A stretch of DNA of 13,369 nt, taken from contig JBCCBN010000071.1 in the NCBI GenBank assembly GCA_039034035.1, positions 1 through 13,369 of the forward strand, in the 5' to 3' direction. Origin of the DNA: UBA5336 sp039034035. GTDB taxonomy: Bacteria > Pseudomonadota > Alphaproteobacteria > Caulobacterales > Hyphomonadaceae. Numbering within the stretch: position 1 is the stretch's first letter; every line of letters starts with the position of its first letter. Shown piece after piece: positions 1 to 6,266 of this stretch. A model generated the notes under the pieces. It ran no database searches, was not told the DNA's origin, and was given only the letters and a program-made list of their open reading frames with translations. A program made the translations under genes and the position numbers.

Positions 1-1347
1 GAGACGGCGAGCGCCAATCTGGCGCGGGTCGAGACCGAACTGAAAACTGCGGATCAGGCCGTTCGGGATGCGACGCCATCTGGCGGCACGTTGGCGGACC
101 TTTCCGAGTTGGAACAGGCGCTGACAGTGGCCAGAGAGGCCCTGAGCGCGGCCCGCGAGGGCGAAACCGAGGCGCGCGGTCGGCTAACTGACCTCACCCG
201 CAACCGGGAACAGGCCCAGAAACGGCGCGCCGGCCTTGAACGGGACGTCGCCACTTGGCGCGACCGACACGGCGCCGCCGATGCGCGAATTGGGAAGCTC
301 ACCGATCGCCGACGCGGTGCCCTGCAAGAAACCGAAGCCGCCAAGGCCCGGCCCGACGCGCTCGCCAATGAGATTTCCGCGCTGCAATCGCGCGTCGATG
401 CGCTGGATACCGAGCGCATCAACGCTGCAGATGCCCTCGCGGAAAAAGAACAGCTCCAGCGCGAGACTGATACGAAAGCCCGCACCACCGCCAATGCGGC
501 TGCAACCGCGCGGGAAGCGCTGGCGGGCGCGAAGGTGAAGCTGGAAACAGCTGAAGCCCGCCTCGATGAACTGGTCGTGCAAGCGCGCGAAGCGTTCGAA
601 CGCACGCCGCAAGGCCTGCTCGCCCTGGCCCGTGCCGGACTGGACGAAGACGCGCTCGAAAGCCTGGACCAGAAAGACGCAGAACAGCGGGCGTTGATTC
701 TGCGCCGAGACCGTGACGGCCTTGGCGGTGTCAACATGGACGCCGAAACCGAAGCTGAAGACCTCGCCGAGCGGCTGGGCGGCCAGGCAAGCGAGAAGGA
801 AGACCTGACAGCGGCCATCGCGAAACTCCGCGAAGGGGTCGACAAGCTCAATGCCGAGGGCCGCGAGCGACTGATCGAAGCCTTCGATACGGTCAATGAG
901 CACTTCAAGGCCCTCTTCACCGCCCTGTTCCGCGGCGGGCAGGCCGAGCTCAAGCTTGTCGATGCAGACGATCCGCTGATGGCCGGCCTGGAAATCATGG
1001 CCCAGCCGCCGGGCAAGAAGCTCGGCACGCTCAATCTAATGTCCGGCGGGGAGCAGGCGCTGACGGCTGCGGCCCTGATCTTCGCGGTGTTCCTCTCCCG
1101 CCCCGCGCCGATCTGTGTCCTGGATGAGGTCGATGCACCGCTGGACGATGCCAATGTCGACCGCTTCTGCCGAATGCTCGACGAGATGCGCTCGCGCACC
1201 GACACGCGCTTTGTGATCATCACCCACAACCCAGTGACGATGAGCCGGATGGACCGGCTGTTCGGCGTCACGATGCGCGAGAAGGGCGTCTCCAAACTCG
1301 TGTCAGTCGACCTTGGTGCCGCTGAAGAGCTGGTTGCGGCAGAATAG
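1..1347 (+). CDS. smc: Chromosome partition protein SMC, C-terminal part (5' end outside window)
   Basis: The frame is open from base 1, so this is the last 448 residues of a protein that is normally about 1150 residues. SMC is the ATP-driven DNA-organising subunit of the condensin-like SMC-ScpAB complex, which acts on the nucleoid in chromosome compaction and segregation. Fragment residues 1 to about 290 are Glu/Ala/Arg-rich heptad-like sequence, fitting the C-terminal coiled-coil arm. The C-terminal ATPase lobe follows: signature motif MSGGEQALTA (about residue 347), Walker B ICVLDEVDAPLDD with D375-E376, and the H-loop IITHNPVTM with H409. The family signature is usually LSGGE; here Met replaces the Leu. 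The hinge and Walker A domain are not in the window. A TTG at 91 is not the start, because the reading continues upstream. The stop lies 6 nt before atpI, suggesting co-transcription. Identification is secure from the ATPase motifs. Confidence 0.96.
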   Translation, partial: ETASANLARVETELKTADQAVRDATPSGGTLADLSELEQALTVAREALSAAREGETEARGRLTDLTRNREQAQKRRAGLERDVATWRDRHGAADARIGKLTDRRRGALQETEAAKARPDALANEISALQSRVDALDTERINAADALAEKEQLQRETDTKARTTANAAATAREALAGAKVKLETAEARLDELVVQAREAFERTPQGLLALARAGLDEDALESLDQKDAEQRALILRRDRDGLGGVNMDAETEAEDLAERLGGQASEKEDLTAAIAKLREGVDKLNAEGRERLIEAFDTVNEHFKALFTALFRGGQAELKLVDADDPLMAGLEIMAQPPGKKLGTLNLMSGGEQALTAAALIFAVFLSRPAPICVLDEVDAPLDDANVDRFCRMLDEMRSRTDTRFVIITHNPVTMSRMDRLFGVTMREKGVSKLVSVDLGAAEELVAAE

Positions 1348-1353
1348 CGCGCC

Positions 1354-1674
1354 ATGGCTGAGCCAGACGACCTCAAACAGCGGATCGAAGCGGCGCGGGA
1401 CGCGCAGAAACCCAAGGTAGCTGCCGATACCACAACCGGAACAGCGTCCGGCGCAGCGGCGGCGCTTGGTCACAGTATCGGGTTGGTGGTTGCACTCATT
1501 CTCGGGGCTGCTATCGGCTACTTCATTGACACGGCCCTGGGAACCGCGCCATTCGCCCTCTTGATCTTTCTGGTGCTTGGCGCGATTGCCGGGTTCCTTA
1601 ATATCATCCGGGCCGGACAACAAATGGCGGCGAAGGCCCAGGCCGAACAGGACGCGAGAGACGCGTCGGACTAG
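1354..1674 (+). CDS. atpI: ATP synthase accessory protein AtpI/AtpZ family
   Basis: A 106-residue protein with a charged N-terminus (1-35) and two membrane helices (about 40-58 and 65-84). The first helix contains GAAIGYFID and the second GAIAGFLNIIRAG, the Gly-rich pattern with a conserved Asp/Asn typical of the AtpI/AtpZ family. The family sits at the head of F0 operons and has been linked to c-ring assembly and to Mg2+ handling; the exact role is not settled. The gene follows smc by 6 nt and precedes atpB by 17 nt, so it belongs to the F0 operon. The ATG at 1354 lacks a strong Shine-Dalgarno sequence, which fits translational coupling to smc. The family call rests on operon position plus the helix pattern. 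Confidence 0.9.
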   Translation: MAEPDDLKQRIEAARDAQKPKVAADTTTGTASGAAAALGHSIGLVVALILGAAIGYFIDTALGTAPFALLIFLVLGAIAGFLNIIRAGQQMAAKAQAEQDARDASD

Positions 1675-1691
1675 AGCGAGTGGGTTGGCAC

Positions 1692-2465
1692 ATGGCAATT
1701 TTCCAGGTGGCTGAGGGCGTGGACCCGATCTCCCAATTCAAGATTTACCGGCGCACTGAAGACTGGGCGATCGGCGGATGGAACGTGGATATCACGAACG
1801 CCTCGCTGTTCATGTTCCTGGCGGCGGCGCTTATCATCGGCTTCTTCTGGATGGCATCGAGCCGTGGCGCGCTTGTGCCGAACCGGCTGCAATCGGCCGG
1901 GGAGATGAGCTACGAATTCATCGCCAACATGATCCGCTCAACGGCCGGGGAAGAAGGCCTGAAATTCTTCCCCGTCGTGTTCACGCTCTTCTTCTTCATT
2001 CTCGCCGCCAACTACATCGGCATGTTCCCCTACGCCCACACGACCACCAGCCACATCATCGTCACCGGCGTGCTCGGGCTCGGCGTGTTTCTGCTGATCA
2101 CCATTGTCGGCTTCTGGAAGAACGGGCTCGGATTTCTCAGGCTGTTTGCGCCCGCCGGCGCACCCTGGTGGATCTATCCGCTGCTGGTGCCCATCGAGAT
2201 CATTTCGTACTTTGCGCGCCCGCTAACCCTGGCCTTCCGCTTGTTCGCCAACATGTTGGCTGGGCACATCATGCTGAAAATGCTCGTCTCTTTCGCAGCG
2301 ATCATGGCCGGTGCGGGCTTTGTCGGCATCCTGGGTGCCATCGCCACCACTGGATTCGCCGTCGCGATCACCGCGCTGGAAATGCTGGTCGCCTTCCTGC
2401 AGGCCTATGTGTTCGCCATCCTCACCTGCGTCTACATCTCCGACGCGCTTCACCCCTCTCACTAA
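1692..2465 (+). CDS. atpB: F0F1 ATP synthase subunit a
   Basis: Subunit a of the F0 sector forms the two proton half-channels beside the c-ring. I chose the ATG at 1692 (257 residues) over the in-frame GTG at 1680: a start at 1692 gives a short N-terminus followed by DPISQFKI, as in alphaproteobacterial homologues. Several hydrophobic helices are visible, for example residues 38-55, 94-111, 121-141 and 195-250. The essential arginine is R183 in AFRLFANMLAGH. The partner-helix Gln is Q237 in FLQAYVF, and the C-terminus is YISDALHPSH. Relative to E. coli, where Glu219 and His245 occupy the channel, this protein has His192 and Glu230 by my hand alignment, the swapped arrangement known from mitochondria. 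It lies between atpI and atpE in the usual alphaproteobacterial order, and a 130-nt non-coding gap separates it from atpE. Confidence 0.97.
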   Translation: MAIFQVAEGVDPISQFKIYRRTEDWAIGGWNVDITNASLFMFLAAALIIGFFWMASSRGALVPNRLQSAGEMSYEFIANMIRSTAGEEGLKFFPVVFTLFFFILAANYIGMFPYAHTTTSHIIVTGVLGLGVFLLITIVGFWKNGLGFLRLFAPAGAPWWIYPLLVPIEIISYFARPLTLAFRLFANMLAGHIMLKMLVSFAAIMAGAGFVGILGAIATTGFAVAITALEMLVAFLQAYVFAILTCVYISDALHPSH

Positions 2466-2595
2466 GGCAGCCACCCCCCAATCCGAGCGGCGACACCGCC
2501 CGCCAATCTGGCACCTTGACCGCAACCAACGAACGCGCTTCACGGAGTGCGGCTGAACCAAACAGACAACAACTTCCCAAACAGGAGACCCCCCA
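2466..2595 (+). promoter_or_regulatory. atpB-atpE intergenic leader, possible atpE translation enhancer
   Basis: This 130-nt gap is the longest inside the F0 operon. Its upstream half is GC-rich and can form a small stem (GCGG with CCGC near 2488-2500). Its downstream part, about 2556-2582, is A/C-rich with a single G, so it should be largely unpaired. It runs into a good Shine-Dalgarno AGGAGA at 2583-2588, 7 nt before the atpE ATG. In E. coli the atpE leader is a known translation enhancer that supports the high copy number of subunit c. A similar role here is inferred from position and composition, not from sequence similarity. Confidence 0.4.
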
Positions 2596-2829
2596 ATGGA
2601 AGGTGATATTGTAGAAGGCTTGAAATATGTTGGTGCTGGGCTGGCAACAGCTGGCGCAATCGGTGCGGGCATCGGTGTGGGCAACATTTTCGCCGGCTTT
2701 CTTGATGGCGCCCTGCGCAACCCGTCCGCTGCGCCTGGCCAGGTCGGTAACCTCTTCGTCGGCGCCGCGCTGTCGGAAGCGCTCGGCCTGTTCTCCATCG
2801 TGCTCGGCTTCCTGATCCTGTTTAGCTAA
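2596..2829 (+). CDS. atpE: F0F1 ATP synthase subunit c (proteolipid)
   Basis: A 77-residue hairpin protein that forms the rotating c-ring. Helix 1 covers about residues 9-37 and holds the Gly/Ala-rich packing stretch GAGIGVGNIFAG. The polar loop RNP is at 41-43, and helix 2 is about 52-76. The proton-binding carboxylate is E61 in AALSEALGLF. The residues after it (Ala-Leu) do not show the Ser/Thr and Tyr ligands of Na+-binding rings, so H+ coupling is expected. The length is normal for the family. The start is fixed by AGGAGA at 2583-2588. It sits between subunits a and b'. A 7-bp perfect hairpin follows the stop and may protect this message segment. Confidence 0.97.
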   Translation: MEGDIVEGLKYVGAGLATAGAIGAGIGVGNIFAGFLDGALRNPSAAPGQVGNLFVGAALSEALGLFSIVLGFLILFS

Positions 2830-2851
2830 GATCAGGCAAAGGCGAAATAGC

Positions 2852-2869
2852 AGTCGCCACTGGGCGACT
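2852..2869 (+). promoter_or_regulatory. Perfect hairpin after atpE, possible mRNA stabiliser
   Basis: AGTCGCC at 2852-2858 pairs perfectly with GGCGACT at 2863-2869 around an ACTG loop, starting 22 nt after the atpE stop. No U-run follows, and the operon continues into the b' gene, so it is unlikely to be a strong terminator. A 3' hairpin that slows exonuclease decay, or a partial attenuator raising atpE over the b genes, would fit the need for many c subunits per enzyme. The structure is seen in the sequence; the role is inferred. Confidence 0.45.
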
Positions 2870-2898
2870 AGCCGCAACCCTGCAGAGGCACTCTTCAC

Positions 2899-3435
2899 AT
2901 GGTCTTGATGCTCCTGGCTGAAACGGCAGCGTACAGCGAAGACTCAAGCGGCTTTCCGCCATTCGAGCCGTGGCACTGGCCGTCGCAGGTCTTCTGGCTG
3001 ATCGTAACGTTCGGCGTGCTCTACCTGGTCCTGTCGCGAGCGGTCCTGCCGAAATTCGCGTCCACGATCGAACGCCGCGGCAACCAGATCGCCAATGATC
3101 TCGACGAAGCCGCCAGCCTTGGCGAACAGGCCCAGGAGGCGGTTCAGGCGCAGGAAGTCGAACTCGCCAGTGCCCGGTCGCGTGCCAGGGCGACCGCCGC
3201 CGACGCCCAGGCCGAGATGGAACGCGAGATCGCTGCCGAGACGGCCAAGATCGAGGCCAGCCTCGAAAAGCAGATGGCGGAAGCCACGGCCAAGATCGAC
3301 GCATTGCGGGCAGACGCCATGTCCAATGTGCAATCGATCGCCAGCGAAACGGCCCAGGCCATGGCATCTCGCCTCGGGGTCAGCGTCGACAGCAAGGCCG
3401 CCGCGTCCGCTGTCAAATCGGTTCTGGATCGGTGA
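2899..3435 (+). CDS. atpF2: F0F1 ATP synthase subunit b' (second b-type subunit)
   Basis: A 178-residue peripheral stalk subunit, also called b' (atpG or atpX in some genomes). The N-terminus carries the diagnostic stretch FPPFEPWHWPSQVFWLIVTF (19-38) leading into one membrane helix (about 30-49). Residues 53 to about 160 are a highly charged Ala/Glu/Gln/Arg coiled coil, which would pair with the b subunit to make the heterodimeric stator found in Alphaproteobacteria and photosynthetic bacteria. The ATG at 2899 is preceded by a modest GAGG at 2884-2887; an alternative ATG lies at 2908 (residue 4). The TGA stop at 3433-3435 touches the Shine-Dalgarno of atpF, suggesting coupled translation. 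Confidence 0.94.
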   Translation: MVLMLLAETAAYSEDSSGFPPFEPWHWPSQVFWLIVTFGVLYLVLSRAVLPKFASTIERRGNQIANDLDEAASLGEQAQEAVQAQEVELASARSRARATAADAQAEMEREIAAETAKIEASLEKQMAEATAKIDALRADAMSNVQSIASETAQAMASRLGVSVDSKAAASAVKSVLDR

Positions 3436-3441
3436 AGGAGG
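3435..3441 (+). promoter_or_regulatory. Strong Shine-Dalgarno that fixes the atpF start
   Basis: AAGGAGG overlaps the last base of the b' stop codon and lies 8 nt before the ATG at 3450. This decides for ATG 3450 over the in-frame GTG at 3432, which would place the ribosome site inside the coding region. The overlap with the upstream stop suggests ribosome hand-over between b' and b. Confidence 0.85.
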
Positions 3442-3449
3442 AACGCCCC

Positions 3450-4010
3450 ATGCCCGCACTGTTCCGTACCACCCTGCTGACGGTGTCCGCCGCAACATTG
3501 GTCGCTCCGGCGTTTGCTGCCACGGGTTTTGCGACCTTCGCAGACCCAGCGAAAGCGTTAGCGCTCCTGGCCTTGATCCTCTTCTTCGTCATCTGCTGGC
3601 GTGCGGGCGCGTTTCGGCTGATCGGCAATGCCCTGGATGAACGGGGCAGAACGATCGAGGCCCAGATCGAAGAGGCCCGTTCCCTCCGTGAGGAAGCGGC
3701 CAAGATGCTGGCCGAAGCCGAGCGCAAACAGAAAGCCGCCCAGGATGACGCGAAAGCGATTGTCGAGCAGGCCAAGGCCGACGCGAAGGCCATGATGGAG
3801 GCCACGCGCGAGGAGCTCAAACAGCGGATCGAGCGCCGTCAGGCCCTGGCCGAAGCCCGCATCGCCCGCGCCGAAGCCGATGCGGCCGCTGAAGTCCGCC
3901 GCACCGCCGCCGATGCCGCCACCGAAGCCGCGCGCACGCTCCTGGCTGGCGACAATGCGGCGGATCAGTTTGAAGCTGCGGCCAGCACAATCGAAAAAGC
4001 GCTCAACTGA
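3450..4010 (+). CDS. atpF: F0F1 ATP synthase subunit b
   Basis: A 186-residue peripheral stalk subunit. The N-terminus (1-23) resembles a cleavable signal peptide: a basic residue, a hydrophobic core LLTVSAATLVAP, then AFA before Ala24. The membrane helix follows (about 35-52, ALALLALILFFVICW). From residue 60 on, the protein is a charged coiled coil starting LIGNALDERGRTIEAQIEEA, which matches the b family membrane-proximal region. N-terminal extensions of this kind are, as I recall, known in other alphaproteobacterial b subunits. It is the last F0 gene here; the F1 genes (delta, alpha, gamma, beta, epsilon) are not in the window, as is normal for the class. A thioesterase gene follows 56 nt later. 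Confidence 0.95.
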   Translation: MPALFRTTLLTVSAATLVAPAFAATGFATFADPAKALALLALILFFVICWRAGAFRLIGNALDERGRTIEAQIEEARSLREEAAKMLAEAERKQKAAQDDAKAIVEQAKADAKAMMEATREELKQRIERRQALAEARIARAEADAAAEVRRTAADAATEAARTLLAGDNAADQFEAAASTIEKALN

Positions 4011-4066
4011 CGGCCGGACATAGCGGCGTGAAGGCAAGTCGGGGCGCAACGGGAGACTGCACCGAC

Positions 4067-4489
4067 ATGACCCAGACCGTCCCCGATGGCTTCACGCCCC
4101 ACTTCCGCAAATCCGCCGTCACAGACCCGTGGGAACCGCTCTACTCAAAATTGGAAGAGCGCGCCGTCATCATCGGCCTGCACATCGGCGCCGCCCACTG
4201 CAATTCGCGCGGGCTCGTCCATGGCGGCGTCATTGCGGCCCTTGCCGACAATGCGATGGGATTGTCTTGCGGCCGGGCAATCGCTGCTGATGGCCGCCAG
4301 ATCAGCGGCCTTGTGACAGTCTCCCTGTCGCTGGATTACCTGGGAGCGGCAAAACTCGGCGGCTGGCTGACCTTCGAACCGGACGTGATCAAGGCCGGCG
4401 GGTCACTCGCCTTCGTCCGGGCGCTCATCAAGAGCGACGGAACAGAGATTGCCCGGGCAAGCGCGACGTTCAAACTACCCAGCCGCTAG
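4067..4489 (+). CDS. PaaI-family hotdog-fold acyl-CoA thioesterase
   Basis: A 140-residue single hotdog-domain protein. The family hydrolyses acyl- or aryl-CoA thioesters in the cytoplasm; the substrate here cannot be told. The diagnostic segment is CNSRGLVHGGVIAALADNAMG (45-65), with HGG at 52-54 and an acidic residue, D61, at the usual catalytic position one helix turn further on. The closing strands LVTVSLSLDYLGAAKLGGW and GTEIARASATFKL fit the fold. I chose the ATG at 4067, with GGGAG about 4051 as a weak ribosome site; the in-frame GTG at 4028 would add a 13-residue tail without family character. It follows atpF by 56 nt with no terminator seen, so it may be transcribed with the ATP synthase genes. 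Confidence 0.88.
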   Translation: MTQTVPDGFTPHFRKSAVTDPWEPLYSKLEERAVIIGLHIGAAHCNSRGLVHGGVIAALADNAMGLSCGRAIAADGRQISGLVTVSLSLDYLGAAKLGGWLTFEPDVIKAGGSLAFVRALIKSDGTEIARASATFKLPSR

Positions 4490-4509
4490 GGCACTTTCCA
4501 GCCATCGGC

Positions 4510-4522
4510 GCCGGTATCCGGC
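4510..4522. terminator. Short hairpin between convergent genes, weak terminator candidate
   Basis: GCCGG TAT CCGGC forms a 5-bp stem in the 56-nt gap between the thioesterase stop and the stop of the minus-strand membrane protein. It is readable from both strands, as expected of a shared bidirectional terminator. No U-run follows on either strand, so termination is only suggested by position. Confidence 0.25.
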
Positions 4523-4545
4523 CCGACCGCCCCCTACCCTACCGG

Positions 4546-4905
4546 TCAATCATCGTGCAAATGCGCCTTGTCGCGGCCGAACACCAGCTTCATCAACCAA
4601 TCTGGCGCATAGCGTTCGACGGTGGGGTGGCGCTCAAGCACACCTTCCATCCAGCGCCGGCCCCAGAGGGAATTTCGGCCCAGGAGAACGACCCCGAGGA
4701 TCACGACGGGCAAACCGATCGGGATGAACGGAAACGGCGTCAGGATCGCCAGCGGTACGCCGATGATGATGAAAACCAGGCCCAGCACCGCCAGGGTCTG
4801 CCGGATCACCGTCCGCACGCCGGTATTCACCAACTGCAGCGGGGCGGTGGCCACACCTCTGCCGTTCTGGCCGGGGGTCTCGTCGATGTTTCTCATCTCA
4901 TCCAT
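4546..4905 (-). CDS. Small integral membrane protein, YbaN/DUF454- or PGPGW-like
   Basis: A 119-residue protein of unknown function. After a polar N-terminus (1 to about 35) come two adjacent hydrophobic helices: TLAVLGLVFIIIGVPLAIL, then FIPIGLPVVILGVVLLG. Between them is the loop TPFPF. The C-terminal cytoplasmic-looking tail is basic and aromatic: GRRWMEGVLERHPTVERYAP. The two-helix pattern with a Pro-rich turn and an RxS/RRW-type tail recalls the YbaN (DUF454) and PGPGW small membrane families, but this is resemblance by eye only. The start is uncertain. ATG at 4905 is favoured because the protein pattern begins there. Another ATG lies three codons inside (4896), and upstream in-frame starts reach 5061 without a convincing ribosome site. 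It is divergent from the acyltransferase gene. Confidence 0.7.
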   Translation of the reverse strand: MDEMRNIDETPGQNGRGVATAPLQLVNTGVRTVIRQTLAVLGLVFIIIGVPLAILTPFPFIPIGLPVVILGVVLLGRNSLWGRRWMEGVLERHPTVERYAPDWLMKLVFGRDKAHLHDD

Positions 4906-4996
4906 ATGGCTCAGTTTCCGCGTCGCGCCAGCCTTCACCCGACCTTCTTTCCCAGATCGGGCGATAAAGTGTCGGCACGATAGTGTGATCATGGAA

Positions 4997-5025
4997 TTGT
5001 GAAAGCCCGCCGTCCCACTTAAAAC
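4997..5025 (+). promoter_or_regulatory. Candidate promoter for the acyltransferase gene
   Basis: TTGTGA at 4997-5002 and TAAAAC at 5020-5025 are separated by exactly 17 bp; each matches four of six consensus positions. Transcription would start near 5032, leaving a leader of about 29 nt with GGGAAGGG before the TTG start. It lies in the 155-nt divergent region between two genes, where a promoter is expected. Matched by eye only. Confidence 0.35.
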
Positions 5026-5060
5026 CCTTTCGGTATCGCGTATCAGGGAAGGGTTAATCA

Positions 5061-6260
5061 TTGAGGCTTGAGTCCGTGCAATCCATGCGCGCGCTGGCCG
5101 CGATGGCCGTGTTCTTCTTCCACCTCGAATTCATCGAGCGGGAGATGATCACGACTTTCCAGGGCACTGAAGCGCCGCTGATCGGTGGTGCTTTCCTGAA
5201 CGGCTACGCCGGGGTCGACCTGTTCTTCGTCATTTCCGGCTTCATCATCGTCTACGTTACTGGCCGGGCCGAACCGGGGCGTTACCCGCTCGGCAGTTTC
5301 CTGTTCGCCCGGGCCGCCCGGATCTATCCGTCCTGGTGGCTGTTCGCGACGGTGATGGCGGCCTATTTCTGGTACAGCTATGGCGCACCGTGGGATGTGG
5401 AGGAAGTGGCGAGCGAAGACCGTTCGCCCGTCTGGCACCTCTTCGCCTCCTACGCCCTGTTTCCACAGGATGATTTCCCACTCCTCGGAGTTGGCTGGAC
5501 GCTCGTCCATGAAATGCACTTCTACCTCGTGTTCGGCATGCTCCTGCTGCTGCCCTATCGCTGGCGTGTGATCGGCCTCTTCGCCTGGGCGGGACTTGTG
5601 CTTGCCGGCGGACTGGCGGGATTGGCCGGCCCCTTCGCCAAGGATCTGGTGCACCTCATCTTCTCGCCCCTGACACTCGAATTCCTCATGGGAGGCCTGG
5701 CCGCTCTCCTGGTGGTCAATGGCTACCGCTGGCGACCGGGATTGTTTGCCGTGGCCGGCGTCCTGGGGCTCGGCCTTGCAATGGTGTTCCACGACCTGTC
5801 GGCAAACCCGGACTGGACACTGGTGTGGGGCCGCGTGATCTGGTTTGGCATACCTTCGGCAGTCCTGGCCTACGGCTTGGTCAGCCTCGACCTTGAAGGC
5901 CGCTTCCGTAGGCTGCCCGGCATCAGCGCCCTCGGCGACTGGTCTTACGCCCTCTATCTCAGCCACATGCTGGTTCTGAGCGCGATCCACCGGGTCTACT
6001 TTGCCGCTGCAAACATTGGCGAAGCCTATTTCGGCGTTCCGACTTGGGCCGCCAACCTGCTTCGGGTTGGCAGTCCTGGGCCCATGGACAACCTCTTCCT
6101 CATGGTCAGCGGCCTAGCCGCCTGCCTGATCACCGCCTGGCTCACTTACCGATTCTTCGAGCAACCCATGTTGCGCCTCGCCAGCCGGGCGCGTGCGCGG
6201 CTTTTCTCTGGCAGGGCCCTTGGCCTGGAACCCCAACCCATTCGCGCCATGGTCTGGTAG
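5061..6260 (+). CDS. Membrane-bound acyltransferase 3 family protein
   Basis: A 399-residue multi-pass inner-membrane protein that transfers acyl groups to an extracytoplasmic acceptor such as a polysaccharide or lipid; the acceptor is unknown. Family landmarks in order: VQSMRALAAMAVFFFH with the catalytic-type His21; GVDLFFVISGFIIVY (51-65); the Arg-rich FARAARIYPSWW (82-93) near the first loop; WTLVHEMHFYL (146-156) with E151; and WSYALYLSHMLVL in the later half. About ten hydrophobic segments are visible. The TTG start at 5061 is chosen because LESVQSMRALAA is the usual N-terminal motif and GGGAAGGG (5046-5053) precedes it; the next ATG (5085) would cut into that motif. The gene is convergent with gcvPB across a 6-nt gap. 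No glycan-biosynthesis neighbours are present to indicate the substrate. Confidence 0.9.
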   Translation: MRLESVQSMRALAAMAVFFFHLEFIEREMITTFQGTEAPLIGGAFLNGYAGVDLFFVISGFIIVYVTGRAEPGRYPLGSFLFARAARIYPSWWLFATVMAAYFWYSYGAPWDVEEVASEDRSPVWHLFASYALFPQDDFPLLGVGWTLVHEMHFYLVFGMLLLLPYRWRVIGLFAWAGLVLAGGLAGLAGPFAKDLVHLIFSPLTLEFLMGGLAALLVVNGYRWRPGLFAVAGVLGLGLAMVFHDLSANPDWTLVWGRVIWFGIPSAVLAYGLVSLDLEGRFRRLPGISALGDWSYALYLSHMLVLSAIHRVYFAAANIGEAYFGVPTWAANLLRVGSPGPMDNLFLMVSGLAACLITAWLTYRFFEQPMLRLASRARARLFSGRALGLEPQPIRAMVW

Positions 6261-6266
6261 CGCCGG

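Noticed and set aside
54..1433. A 459-codon minus-strand frame opposite smc
   Set aside because: Low-complexity Ser/Arg/Ala-rich translation opposite a clear SMC ATPase domain; a codon-bias artefact.
4906..5061. Longer start for the small membrane protein
   Set aside because: The upstream codons carry no family pattern, lack a convincing ribosome site and would overlap the divergent promoter region.
5058..5990. A 310-codon minus-strand frame opposite the acyltransferase
   Set aside because: Glu/His/Gln-rich translation with no recognisable fold, opposite conserved membrane acyltransferase motifs.
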